Source of the DNA: Apibacter raozihei
GTDB lineage: Bacteria > Bacteroidota > Bacteroidia > Flavobacteriales > Weeksellaceae
NCBI RefSeq assembly: GCF_004014855.1
Contig: NZ_CP034930.1
Location: 1,054,001-1,118,000 of the forward strand
Direction of reading: 5' to 3'
DNA: 64,000 nucleotides
Below the pieces are notes generated by a model, which had not been told where the DNA came from, made no database searches, and saw only the letters and a program-made list of their open reading frames with translations. Position numbers and translations under genes: made by a program. Below, piece by piece: positions 26,871-35,772 of this stretch; positions within the stretch are counted from its first letter, which is position 1, and each line of letters starts with the position of its first letter.

Positions 26871-29225
26871 ATGAAGAACTTATACCTAGTATTTGCAGTT
26901 CTATTCGGTTTACTACTAAAAGGACAACAAGCCATTACAATTAATAGTACAGATAAAAACCTGAAAAGGTTGGAGGTGATACCAGCAGCTATTTTAAAAA
27001 ATGATTTACTGACAGGTAAAGATATAAGGGTTAGAAAGTTAAACTACAATACTCAGTTAAATAAATTAAAGCCGGAAAATGTAGGAGATACGTTATTATT
27101 AAACCTGTTTGAGGATAAAAAATATAAAGCAGTTATAGATAAAATATCACAGGATAAAAATAAGGAGGTTACAGGGATAACAGCAAAAGTTTTGAACTGT
27201 AAATACGGATATTGCTTTTTGAGCATATCCTTAGAAGGAATATCATTTTCTGTTGAACTTCCAGAAGCTGATGAGCAATATTTGGCTAGCACGAAACATG
27301 GCCAATCGTATTTATTTCAATATAAAATGTCTGAAATCAAAAATTTGGAAATTCCTTGTGCAGGAGATATACATATTGGAAAAAATGATACAGATTTTAA
27401 TGGAGATCATTCAGAACAATCCGCATACTATTCAGGCTACAATTCATCGAATGCTGTTGCTTCTTCGTGTATTTCTCCCGGAATAGAAGAACCTGTAACC
27501 ATTAATGTGATGGTAGTATATACACCGGCAGCACAAGATTGGGCAAGTGAATACTGGATGGTTACAGATATCGATCATCTAATTGATCAGGCTATGTTAA
27601 AATCCAATCTGGTGATGCATAATTCTCAAACGGGAGTAACCTTCAATCTGGTTTATAAACATTTGACAAATTATATAGAATCGGATACCAGTGAAGATTT
27701 AAGTAGGATACGTATCAATGGTGATGGGTATATGGATGAGGTGCATGAACTGCGTAAGTTGTATCAGGCAGATTTAGTTGTTTTTATGCCCAAAGTTAAC
27801 TTTACGGGCGGACTTGCCGGATTATTATATACTGAGGCAGGAGATTCCCAGCATTGTGGTTTTTCTTTAAGCAGGGTACAACAGTCCAGCTGGGCGTATA
27901 CTATGGTTCACGAAATAGGTCACAATATGGGCTGTAGTCATCACAGCGATCAATTATCTTATCCAGGTCCTGGGATTTATAAATATTCTTCCGGCTGGAG
28001 AGGTGTTGATTTCAACGGAAATAAGTATTCTACAGTAATGACATATGAAAACGGTAGATATTTCAGTGATGGAAACAAGCATCCTAATATTCCGTATTTT
28101 TCTTCTCCCGATATGATCGTCAATGGTGTTGCCATAGGAGATGCGCAGTATGCAAATAATGTTTTAACGATCAAAAAAAATAAGTATGTAACATCCATGT
28201 ATTCAGAAGAACAATTGTACTTTAAGATGGAAAGCTATTTTAAAACCTATGGAAACAGAGATCCGTACTTTTATAAGTATTTTGTAAAAAGAGGATCTTT
28301 ACTTGAAGAAGATGAAATTATTGGTGTAAGAGAGCCGGGAGAAAATGCAGGAAGGTATTTAATAACGGGTAAGGTATATAGAGGAAACCGTGAAGTTTCT
28401 TGTGAATACTATCATTATATGGATTATGGAATTTTAACTATAAATAAAAGGAATGTAAGATTACGTTTAAATGATAAAACGGTAACTTATACAGGAAAAC
28501 ATCTACAGACAGACGATGCACAGGTCAGCAATCTTGCAAATTCAGATCAATTGCCAGTGACTTACGTTTACACAAAAGATAATCTAAGTTATCCCTTAGC
28601 TTTAGAGGCAGGTAATTATACTGTTATAGCCTATATAGCAGGTAATCAGAATTATCATTCGGTTAATAGCAGTTCTGCACGTTTTACCGTATTAAAAGCA
28701 CAACCGGTTATTTTACTTACGGAAAAGAAAGCTTCGTACAGCGGCCTGGCTGTTTCTATTGATTCTCCGTTGGTAAGCGGATCGGATACTGTATCAGATT
28801 TACCTATTAAAATTGAATATGAAGGAATTGAAGGTACTGAATACCCTTTATCGGAATTACCTCCGATTAATCAGGGAACATACATTGTTAAAGCAAGCAC
28901 TCCAGAAGACAATAACCATTTTACTGCTACAGCTGAGACGAAACTTGTGATAGAAAAGACATTAGGAATTAATGAACCTACTGAGCAAAAAGTTTTAATT
29001 CAATTAAGTCCTAATCCAGTAGGGCAGGTATTAAATATATTATTAGCTACTCCTCTAAACTATGAGGAAAAGATATTCATTTATGATTGGACAGGAGCTT
29101 TAATAAAGGAGGTTGTATTATTAAAAGGTGAGGAAAAAAAGGTAATTGATTTTAGCCACATGAATCCAGGTTCCTATATTATTAAGTTTAAAAACAGATC
29201 GTTTAAGATCGTGAAAAAATATTAA
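26871..29225 (+). CDS. Secreted reprolysin-like zinc metalloprotease with MBG-type repeats and T9SS sorting domain
   Basis: 784 residues. Signal peptide MKNLYLVFAVLFGLLLKGQ. A pro-region follows, then an M12B-like catalytic domain (about 205-445) with the zinc site HEIGHNMGCSHH, giving His347, Glu348, His351 and His357, and a Met-turn at Met390 (STVMTY). Residues about 520-695 are two MBG-like Ig-type domains (LTINKRNVRLRLNDKTVTYT, FTVLKAQPVILLTEKKASYS). The last 70 residues (LSPNPVGQVLNILLATPL to the end) are a T9SS type A sorting domain. It is probably an exported protease that degrades host or environmental protein. It is monocistronic with a clean terminator. Confidence 0.85.
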   Translation: MKNLYLVFAVLFGLLLKGQQAITINSTDKNLKRLEVIPAAILKNDLLTGKDIRVRKLNYNTQLNKLKPENVGDTLLLNLFEDKKYKAVIDKISQDKNKEVTGITAKVLNCKYGYCFLSISLEGISFSVELPEADEQYLASTKHGQSYLFQYKMSEIKNLEIPCAGDIHIGKNDTDFNGDHSEQSAYYSGYNSSNAVASSCISPGIEEPVTINVMVVYTPAAQDWASEYWMVTDIDHLIDQAMLKSNLVMHNSQTGVTFNLVYKHLTNYIESDTSEDLSRIRINGDGYMDEVHELRKLYQADLVVFMPKVNFTGGLAGLLYTEAGDSQHCGFSLSRVQQSSWAYTMVHEIGHNMGCSHHSDQLSYPGPGIYKYSSGWRGVDFNGNKYSTVMTYENGRYFSDGNKHPNIPYFSSPDMIVNGVAIGDAQYANNVLTIKKNKYVTSMYSEEQLYFKMESYFKTYGNRDPYFYKYFVKRGSLLEEDEIIGVREPGENAGRYLITGKVYRGNREVSCEYYHYMDYGILTINKRNVRLRLNDKTVTYTGKHLQTDDAQVSNLANSDQLPVTYVYTKDNLSYPLALEAGNYTVIAYIAGNQNYHSVNSSSARFTVLKAQPVILLTEKKASYSGLAVSIDSPLVSGSDTVSDLPIKIEYEGIEGTEYPLSELPPINQGTYIVKASTPEDNNHFTATAETKLVIEKTLGINEPTEQKVLIQLSPNPVGQVLNILLATPLNYEEKIFIYDWTGALIKEVVLLKGEEKKVIDFSHMNPGSYIIKFKNRSFKIVKKY

Positions 29226-29242
29226 TGTAATAATTTATCTTT

Positions 29243-29273
29243 AAAAAGTCAGATAGTCAATATCTGACTTTTT
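29243..29273 (+). terminator. Terminator of the metalloprotease gene
   Basis: Perfect 13-bp stem AAAAAGTCAGATA/TATCTGACTTTTT, loop GTCAA, 18 bases past the stop. Confidence 0.85.
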
Positions 29274-29326
29274 AAATTTAATGATATTTTTAAAAGTTAT
29301 TCCCAAATCTTTCCTAAATCTCCATT

Positions 29327-29334
29327 TAGCTTTG
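29327..29334 (+). promoter_or_regulatory. Promoter -7 box of the PepSY-like gene
   Basis: TAGCTTTG, a perfect TAnnTTTG, 23 bases before the ATG at 29358. Confidence 0.6.
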
Positions 29335-29357
29335 CATTAAATATTTAATTATACGAT

Positions 29358-29801
29358 ATGAAAACAATTAAAAAAATAGGATTAAGTTTAGTATTAACTT
29401 TATCCATGACAGCCGTAATTTTTGCACAAAAAACAGTAATAACTTCAAATGAATTACCTCAAAAGGCACAATCTTTTTTGAAATCTTATTTTTCAAATCA
29501 AACAGTTGGGTATATAGTTAAAGATATAGAAACCAGATCTGTAGATTATGATGTGCATTTTGCTAACGGAATGGAAATTGAATTTGATGCTGAAGGGAAC
29601 TGGAAAGAAGTTGATGGTGAATATCAGGCACTTCCTACTGGGTTCATTCCTTCAAAAATTATTAATTATGTAACTAAACAATATCCAGGGACAACCATCA
29701 GTAAGATTGAAAAAAATCCATTTAAATATGAAGTTAAATTATCTAATGGATTGGAATTGGATTTCAATACTGCGGGAGATTTTGTCAGGATTGACGATTA
29801 G
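29358..29801 (+). CDS. Periplasmic PepSY-like family protein
   Basis: 147 residues. Signal peptide (MKTIKKIGLSLVLTLSM, cleavage near FAQ), then two tandem PepSY-like halves: YDVHFANGMEIEFDAEGNW and YEVKLSNGLELDFNTAGDF. Each has the beta-hairpin with an F/L-D-x-x-G-x-(W/F) end. This is the putative beta-lactamase-inhibitor-like PepSY-like family, widespread in Bacteroidota, with no firmly known role. The protein is small, acidic and probably periplasmic. It has its own promoter and shows no operon link. Confidence 0.8.
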   Translation: MKTIKKIGLSLVLTLSMTAVIFAQKTVITSNELPQKAQSFLKSYFSNQTVGYIVKDIETRSVDYDVHFANGMEIEFDAEGNWKEVDGEYQALPTGFIPSKIINYVTKQYPGTTISKIEKNPFKYEVKLSNGLELDFNTAGDFVRIDD

Positions 29802-30148
29802 CCAATAATCAATATCAATTGCTTACCTGATAATAAAATAACTCTCTCTTTTATTTCATAGGTATTAACTACAGGTGATGAGATCAAAGCCAATGATTAG
29901 ATAAGCTCTGTATAGAATAAACCTTAGTACGTCAATCGGTTAAATTCAATGTTTGACCTAGTTCTTAAATCCCTTGTTTTGATAATTAAAATTTTAATTA
30001 TAAATTTATTTGAAATCAAAAAGCTGTTTCCTTAAGGAAACAGCTTTTTGTATAATTATTATCTTAGTTAAATATTAATTTTTGTTAAGTTGGAATATCA
30101 TAAATTTAAATACTAATCCCCATATCAATCCGAGAAAACTCTTTAGGT
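29802..30148. other. Intergenic region between convergent genes
   Basis: 347 bases holding a bidirectional terminator at 30018-30049. I see no gene or other feature in the rest. Confidence 0.5.
30018..30049. terminator. Bidirectional terminator between the PepSY-like gene and uvrA
   Basis: Perfect 14-bp stem AAAAAGCTGTTTCC/GGAAACAGCTTTTT with loop TTAA and A/T-rich flanks, between genes that converge. Confidence 0.85.
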
Positions 30149-32962
30149 TTAGCTTTTAATCTTATCTCTTAAATATTTTCCTGTAAAAGATTTTTTACAT
30201 TTTACAATATCTTCCGGTGTTCCGCTAAAAATTATTTCCCCCCCGTTAATTCCAGCCTCAGGGCCTATGTCTACCAGATAATCAGCACATTTAATTATAT
30301 CCGGATGATGCTCGATAACCATTACGCTATGTCCTTTTTCAATAAGAGCATTGAAAGATTTTAGTAATTTGTTAATATCATCAAAATGAAGACCAGTACT
30401 GGGTTCATCGAAAATAAACAAAGTTTGGTTTGAAGTATTTCCTTTAACTAAAAAAGATGCCAATTTAATTCTTTGCGCTTCACCACCGGAAAGTGTTCCT
30501 GAAGATTGTCCCAGTTGAAGGTAGCCTAAACCTACATCCTGAAGAGGAATAAGCTTAGAGGTTATCTTTTCCTGTTTATGAGTTGTGAAGAAGTCTATAG
30601 CTTCGTCAATGGTCATTTCCAGAATATCAGCTATATTTTTTCCTTCATATTTAACATCAAGTATCTCTTGTTTAAACCGTTTGCCATGACAGGTTTCGCA
30701 TTCCAGCTCAATGTCGGCCATAAATTGCATCTCAACCGTAATATGACCTTCTCCCTGACAGGTTTCACATCTACCGCCTTCCACATTAAATGAAAAATGT
30801 TTTGGCTTATAATCGTTTAGTTTACTTAACTTTTGCTTTGCAAATAAATCCCGTATGTCATCAAAAGCTTTTACATAGGTTGCCGGATTGGAACGGGAAG
30901 ATTTACCGATAGGATTTTGATCCACCAACTCCAGATTTTCAATTTCTTTCCAATTTCCTTTAAGTTCTGAAAAGCTACCGGGCTTATCTGCACTGATACC
31001 CAGTTTTCTTTGAAGGGCAGGAGTTACTATTCCTTTCATTAAAGTGCTTTTTCCTGATCCACTGACTCCGGTTATAACAGTAAGACAGTGTAGGGGGAGT
31101 TTTACATCAATCCCTTTAAGGTTGTTTTCACGGGCTCCGGTTATTTCAATAAATTCTTTTGTTTTTCTTCTAATCTTAGGAACTTTAATTTCTCTTTGAC
31201 CATTTAAGTATTCAGAAGTCAATGTATGAGTTTTCATCATTTCGCTGTAGGTTCCTGCAAAAACTACTTTTCCACCAAGACTGCCCGCTTGAGGGCCTAT
31301 GTCAACGAGATAATCAGCAGCTTTCATAATATCTTCATCATGTTCAACCACAACCACCGTATTTCCCAGATCTCGTAGTCTTTTCAATACAGAAATTAAA
31401 CGATCCGTGTCACGGCCATGAAGTCCAATGCTGGGCTCATCCAGTATATATATAGATCCAACCAGACTGCTTCCCAAAGAAGTTGCTAGATTAATTCTTT
31501 GCGATTCTCCACCGGAAAGGGTATTGGATGCTCGGTTTAAAGTAAGGTACCCTAAACCTACATCAAGTAGAAACTCTACTCTGCTGTTAATCTCGAGGAG
31601 AAGACGCTTTGCTATTTGCTGTTGAAACTCGGTTAGCTTTAGATTTTTAATAATTTCGTACAACTGATTTAAAGGTAAATCTATCCAGTCATTGATAGAA
31701 TATCCATCTATTTTGACATAGTTGGTTTCGGGTCTTAAACGTTTGCCGTTGCATTCTGGGCAGATAGTTCTGCCTCTGTATCTTGACAACATGACCCTAT
31801 ACTGTATTTTATACGTATTTTCTTCCAGCATTTTGAAGAAATTATTCAGAGAAGGGAAATTTTTACTGCCTTCTCCCTTCCAAAGAATATCTTTTTGATC
31901 GTCTGTGAGTTCATAATAAGGTTTATGAATTGGAAATTTAAGCTTTGAAGTTTGTTTAATAAAATTGTCTTTCCATTCACTCATTTTTTCACCCTTCCAG
32001 CAAACTATAGCATCTTCAAAAATTGATATGTTTTTATTAGGAATAACTAAATCCTGATCAATTCCAAGAATTTTACCATATCCTTCACACACTGGACAAG
32101 CTCCATAAGGATTATTAAAACTAAAGAAATGAATTGTAGGTTCTAAGAATTGTATGTCATCCAATTCAAATGCATTGGAAAAATGGGTAGTTTCTCCGCT
32201 TTCTGTATTTACTATGATACATTGTCCTTTTCCTTCATAAAAAGCAGTTTGCACACTATCGGCAAAACGTTGAAGAAATTCTTCTTGATGTTCAATGGAA
32301 AATCTTTCAATGACCAAATGGATCAACGTATTTTTCTCCGGAGAATATCCAAAACTTTCCAAATCTTCTATTGATATTACCTTTCCCTCAATTTCAAGGC
32401 GAACATAGCCTTGCCCTTTAAGTGTTTGAAGTAATTGATTAAAATCTTTATCCATTAAATCTAATGGCGATAATAACAGGTATTTACCTCCTTCAGATAA
32501 AGAATTTACATAATTGATAACATCGGAGACTTCATCTTTTTTAACCTCTTCGCCTGATACAGGAGAATATGTTTTGCCTATCCTCGAAAACATCAAACGT
32601 AAGTAGTCATAGATTTCAGTTGTTGTGCCTACTGTTGAACGAGGATTACCGGAAATTACTTTTTGCTGTATGGCAATAGCAGGAGCTAAGCCTTTAATAT
32701 CATCAACCAGGGGTTTTTCAAGTTTTCCTAAAAACTGACGAGCATAAGAACTTAAACTTTCAACATATCTTCGCTGACCTTCCGCATATAGAGTATCAAA
32801 TGCTAATGTGGATTTTCCACTACCCGAAACCCCGGTTACTACAGTTAATTGATTTTTAGGAATGGAAAGGTCGATATTTTTAAGGTTATGTAAATGTGCA
32901 TTTTTAATATAAATTAGATCCTGATTGATGGAGGAATCTTTTTCAGAGACTTTTGTATTCAA
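30149..32962 (-). CDS. uvrA: Excinuclease ABC subunit A
   Basis: 937 residues, the normal UvrA length. It is the DNA-damage-recognition ATPase of nucleotide excision repair and works with UvrB in the cytoplasm. Two ABC modules are visible: Walker A TGVSGSGKST at about 43-52 and again near 640, with signatures LSGGESQRINLA and LSGGEAQRIKLA. Zinc-binding CxxC pairs are present in the first half (ACPVCEGYG, CPECNGKR) and the second (CETCQGEGH, CETCHGKRF). A -7 box 66 bases upstream and terminators on both sides make it a single-gene unit. No sign of damage. Confidence 0.95.
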   Translation of the reverse strand: MNTKVSEKDSSINQDLIYIKNAHLHNLKNIDLSIPKNQLTVVTGVSGSGKSTLAFDTLYAEGQRRYVESLSSYARQFLGKLEKPLVDDIKGLAPAIAIQQKVISGNPRSTVGTTTEIYDYLRLMFSRIGKTYSPVSGEEVKKDEVSDVINYVNSLSEGGKYLLLSPLDLMDKDFNQLLQTLKGQGYVRLEIEGKVISIEDLESFGYSPEKNTLIHLVIERFSIEHQEEFLQRFADSVQTAFYEGKGQCIIVNTESGETTHFSNAFELDDIQFLEPTIHFFSFNNPYGACPVCEGYGKILGIDQDLVIPNKNISIFEDAIVCWKGEKMSEWKDNFIKQTSKLKFPIHKPYYELTDDQKDILWKGEGSKNFPSLNNFFKMLEENTYKIQYRVMLSRYRGRTICPECNGKRLRPETNYVKIDGYSINDWIDLPLNQLYEIIKNLKLTEFQQQIAKRLLLEINSRVEFLLDVGLGYLTLNRASNTLSGGESQRINLATSLGSSLVGSIYILDEPSIGLHGRDTDRLISVLKRLRDLGNTVVVVEHDEDIMKAADYLVDIGPQAGSLGGKVVFAGTYSEMMKTHTLTSEYLNGQREIKVPKIRRKTKEFIEITGARENNLKGIDVKLPLHCLTVITGVSGSGKSTLMKGIVTPALQRKLGISADKPGSFSELKGNWKEIENLELVDQNPIGKSSRSNPATYVKAFDDIRDLFAKQKLSKLNDYKPKHFSFNVEGGRCETCQGEGHITVEMQFMADIELECETCHGKRFKQEILDVKYEGKNIADILEMTIDEAIDFFTTHKQEKITSKLIPLQDVGLGYLQLGQSSGTLSGGEAQRIKLASFLVKGNTSNQTLFIFDEPSTGLHFDDINKLLKSFNALIEKGHSVMVIEHHPDIIKCADYLVDIGPEAGINGGEIIFSGTPEDIVKCKKSFTGKYLRDKIKS

Positions 32963-33027
32963 GTTATTGATTTTAATTTAATTGTGATAAATTATAAACA
33001 GTTTTCGAAGTTTGTAAAAACAAGGAA

Positions 33028-33035
33028 CAAAGATA
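33028..33035 (-). promoter_or_regulatory. Promoter -7 box of uvrA
   Basis: TATCTTTG on the minus strand, a perfect TAnnTTTG, 66 bases before the ATG at 32962. Confidence 0.6.
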
Positions 33036-33090
33036 CTGAATTTAAAAATTTAATGAAGGAGTAATTCAAATAATTTATTGATTACAAAAA

Positions 33091-33118
33091 TAAAAACCAC
33101 CTTAACAGGTGGTTTTTA
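33091..33118 (-). terminator. Terminator of the YegP-like gene
   Basis: Perfect 12-bp stem TAAAAACCACCT/AGGTGGTTTTTA, loop TAAC, 33 bases past the stop at 33151. Confidence 0.85.
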
Positions 33119-33150
33119 TCGTTTTCATAACATCTAAGGATATTTCCCGT

Positions 33151-33477
33151 TTATTTTGAAAGGTCAACAGTATCAGCTCCCGGTGCAATATCTGCTACCG
33201 TTTTAACTGCGTTTTTTACACTAGCTTCACTATCGTAATGATCGCTGGTTCCTACTACCTGACCGTTACCTGCTTTTAAGTTAAAATACCATTTTTTGTT
33301 AGAGGCTTGTTTCAATTCGAAACGATCTTCATTTTTAGAATTTCTTTTTACGGAACTAACTCCTTTCTGACAATTGGTTTTTTGGGTATAACTTTCACTT
33401 GAAAGAATTGTATGTCCGCTTTTTTCTTTTAGTCTAAATCTAAAATTTCCTGTTTTGTCTTTAAAAATTTCAAACAT
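33151..33477 (-). CDS. YegP/DUF1508 family small protein
   Basis: 108 residues made of two DUF1508 repeats: FEIFKDKTGNFRFRLKEKSG... with S-S-E-S-Y, and FELKQASNKKWYFNLKAGNG... with T-S-D-H-Y. The family is a small beta-barrel-like fold found widely in bacteria; its biochemical role is not established. A sigma-54-type promoter lies just upstream (33515-33531). That would put it under stress or developmental control, unlike its neighbours with TAnnTTTG boxes. Confidence 0.85.
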   Translation of the reverse strand: MFEIFKDKTGNFRFRLKEKSGHTILSSESYTQKTNCQKGVSSVKRNSKNEDRFELKQASNKKWYFNLKAGNGQVVGTSDHYDSEASVKNAVKTVADIAPGADTVDLSK

Positions 33478-33514
33478 AGTTGTCTATTTTTTAATGTTAA
33501 TATGACATAATGTA

Positions 33515-33531
33515 AGAAAATATCGTGCCAA
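33515..33531 (-). promoter_or_regulatory. Sigma-54 (-24/-12) promoter candidate for the YegP-like gene
   Basis: On the minus strand TTGGCACG is followed after four bases by TTTCT, against the consensus TTGGCACG-N4-TTGCW: all eight -24 positions and four of five -12 positions match. The expected start point is about 27 bases before the ATG. A sigma-54 activator gene begins at 63556 in this window, so the factor is probably present in the genome. Confidence 0.5.
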
Positions 33532-33753
33532 ATTTTTATAAACTCTTAGGCTTTCTATGTTAAGGGTTAGTGTAATAAATCTTAATAAAAACTTAAAGTC
33601 AGATAAATAATGGGTTTTAGCGGTTTTTTATTAATTTGAAAAAAGTGAAGATGCGAGGCGTAAATCAATGTAAATTATTATTTTTCTTAATTAATATTAT
33701 ACTTATGGGATAAAATAAATTAATCAAAGGCTTGAAAATTACGAGATATTCAG

Positions 33754-34875
33754 TTATATCAATTTTTTAAATGTTTTACGTTTTTTATGCACTACAGGAT
33801 TAAATTCTTTCCATAATAGCTGAACATTTAAATTGTCTATAAGTTGCGGATTTGTTTCCATATATCGTAACCCATATTTTTTATATGTTTGAAATATATT
33901 ACGGAAAACCAATGAAGTAATCCCTTTTTTCTGATAATTAGGATGAACTCCGATCAATAAAGACTCAGCCGTATTGGTCTTCTTCACAGCCGTATATAAA
34001 TGATACCAACCCCATGGGAATAATTTACCTCCGGACTTTTGTAAAGCATCTGCAAAAGATGGAGATGTAACGGCAAAGGCACATAGTTTTCCATTTTTAT
34101 CAGTTACGCAGTTGACAAATTCAGGAATTAGAATTTTCAGATATTTCTTTTTGTAAAAGCTTATTTCATTTTTTGTAATAGGTACATAAGAATCTAAAGA
34201 GCCATAGGTTTTCTCAAGCAAGTCAAAAATAGGATATATAAAAGGTTCCATTTCCTGCTTATTTCTAAATGTAAAACTTTTTAAATCGTATCTTTTCTGA
34301 ATTATATCTGCAAATTTTGTGACTTTTTCGGGCAGTTCTTCCGGAAGTGTTAAGTAATTTTCGACCCACTCATTAGCGGTAGTAAAACCTAAAGCTTTTA
34401 GATGAGATTCGTAATATCTGTAATTGTACAATGCTATCATAGTAGATTTTTTTTCAAAACCTTCTGTCAGTAAACCTGCTTTGTCTAAATTGGAAAAACC
34501 AACCGGTCCTTCGATATATTCTAATCTTTTTTTCTTGCCTATCTCAATAACCTTATGAATAAGTTTTTTAGTAACTTCAATGTCATCAATTACATCAAAC
34601 CAGCCAAAGCGAATTTTTAATTTTTTTTGCTTTTCAATTTCTTGATTATTTATAATAGCGGCAATTCTTCCAACAACTTTTTTATCCTTATAAGCTAAAA
34701 AATAGAACACTTCGGCATGTTCAAAAACAGGATTTTTATTCTTGTCCAAGCACTCAAGTTCTTCCTGTATTAATGAAGGTACATAGAACTTATTCCCTTT
34801 ATATAAAGATAATGGGAATTTTACAAAATTTTTTAAACCGCTTGAAGAAGCAATTTCTTTTACTTCAATTTCCAT
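33754..34875 (-). CDS. GNAT-like acyltransferase family protein
   Basis: 373 residues from the ATG at 34875 (MEIEVKEIASSSGLKNFVKF). The longer start at 34914 would read through a -7 promoter box, so I reject it. The N-terminal part (FYFLAYKDKKVVGRIAAIIN) and the C-terminal part (ESLLIGVHPNYQKKGITSLV) show the strand and the acetyl-CoA pyrophosphate loop of GNAT folds. The family is common in Bacteroidota and often labelled hypothetical or GTP cyclohydrolase by transfer. The substrate is unknown. It is monocistronic. Confidence 0.7.
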   Translation of the reverse strand: MEIEVKEIASSSGLKNFVKFPLSLYKGNKFYVPSLIQEELECLDKNKNPVFEHAEVFYFLAYKDKKVVGRIAAIINNQEIEKQKKLKIRFGWFDVIDDIEVTKKLIHKVIEIGKKKRLEYIEGPVGFSNLDKAGLLTEGFEKKSTMIALYNYRYYESHLKALGFTTANEWVENYLTLPEELPEKVTKFADIIQKRYDLKSFTFRNKQEMEPFIYPIFDLLEKTYGSLDSYVPITKNEISFYKKKYLKILIPEFVNCVTDKNGKLCAFAVTSPSFADALQKSGGKLFPWGWYHLYTAVKKTNTAESLLIGVHPNYQKKGITSLVFRNIFQTYKKYGLRYMETNPQLIDNLNVQLLWKEFNPVVHKKRKTFKKLI

Positions 34876-34883
34876 AAGAGCTG

Positions 34884-34891
34884 CAAATATA
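34884..34891 (-). promoter_or_regulatory. Promoter -7 box of the GNAT-like gene
   Basis: TATATTTG on the minus strand, a perfect TAnnTTTG, only 9 bases before the ATG at 34875, so the transcript would be nearly leaderless. Confidence 0.5.
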
Positions 34892-35074
34892 AGGCATGCA
34901 TTATTTATTACCAATACTTTATTATCTGCGTGCTATAATTATCAAATCGCTAATAAAATGTATTAAAATAAGCTGGGTAATTAATTGTATTTAAAGTTAA
35001 TAAAATAGTTTTAAAACATTTTGATTGTGTTAAATGTAACTATTTGTTTAGTTTTATATCAGTGTCTAAATGAT

Positions 35075-35082
35075 TATATTTG
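35075..35082 (+). promoter_or_regulatory. Promoter -7 box of the O-methyltransferase operon
   Basis: TATATTTG, a perfect TAnnTTTG, 48 bases before the ATG at 35130. Confidence 0.55.
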
Positions 35083-35129
35083 TAAAATTTATCGAAATAA
35101 GAACAATATAAAATCAGAATTAATTAAAC

Positions 35130-35762
35130 ATGAATTTGTCTCCTAACCTAGAGAGTTATATTGAACAAAATATGGACGAAGAGCCGGCCTTGTTACGATT
35201 ATTAAGAAGAGAAACCTATCAGAAAACCACTCAGCCCCATATGATATCCGGAATATTGCAGGGAAGGATATTAAGTATCCTTTCAAAAATTATTTCTCCC
35301 AAACTTATTGTGGAAGTAGGAACATTTACCGGATATTCTACTTTATGCTTAGCCGAAGGATTGCGAAAAGATGGTGAAATCATAACTATTGATAAAAATA
35401 AAGAAACTTCTTACCTGCCTAAAAAATATTTTAAGCAGTCTGAATATGTAAATCAAATTAAATTTATTGAGGATGATGCACTAAATGCATTGAGGGGTAT
35501 TAAGACGGCTATTAATTTGGTTTTTCTGGATGCAGATAAAGAAAGATATTCAGATTATGTGGATCTTATAAAGCCCTTATTAAGTTCAGGAGGAGTTATT
35601 TTAGCAGATAATATTTTGTGGAAAGGCAAAGTTGCATCTGATGCTAATGATAATAAGACTGAGTCAATTAGAGCTTTCAATAAAAAAATTAACGAAGATA
35701 AAGACTGGGAGGTAGTTATTTTACCAGTTCGTGATGGCATAAGTATCATTAGAAAAAAATAA
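35130..35762 (+). CDS. Class I SAM-dependent O-methyltransferase (COMT/caffeoyl-CoA type)
   Basis: 210 residues. The SAM-binding loop is VEVGTFTGYSTLCLAEGL (about 66-83), the acidic loop is ITIDKN, and the metal-binding segment is FLDADKERYSDY with ADNILWKG after it. This pattern is typical of Mg-dependent O-methyltransferases of the caffeoyl-CoA type. The physiological substrate in Bacteroidota is unknown. It is followed 10 bases later by an NlpC/P60 gene, so the two are probably cotranscribed. Confidence 0.88.
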   Translation: MNLSPNLESYIEQNMDEEPALLRLLRRETYQKTTQPHMISGILQGRILSILSKIISPKLIVEVGTFTGYSTLCLAEGLRKDGEIITIDKNKETSYLPKKYFKQSEYVNQIKFIEDDALNALRGIKTAINLVFLDADKERYSDYVDLIKPLLSSGGVILADNILWKGKVASDANDNKTESIRAFNKKINEDKDWEVVILPVRDGISIIRKK

Positions 35763-35772
35763 ATTTGCAGTT

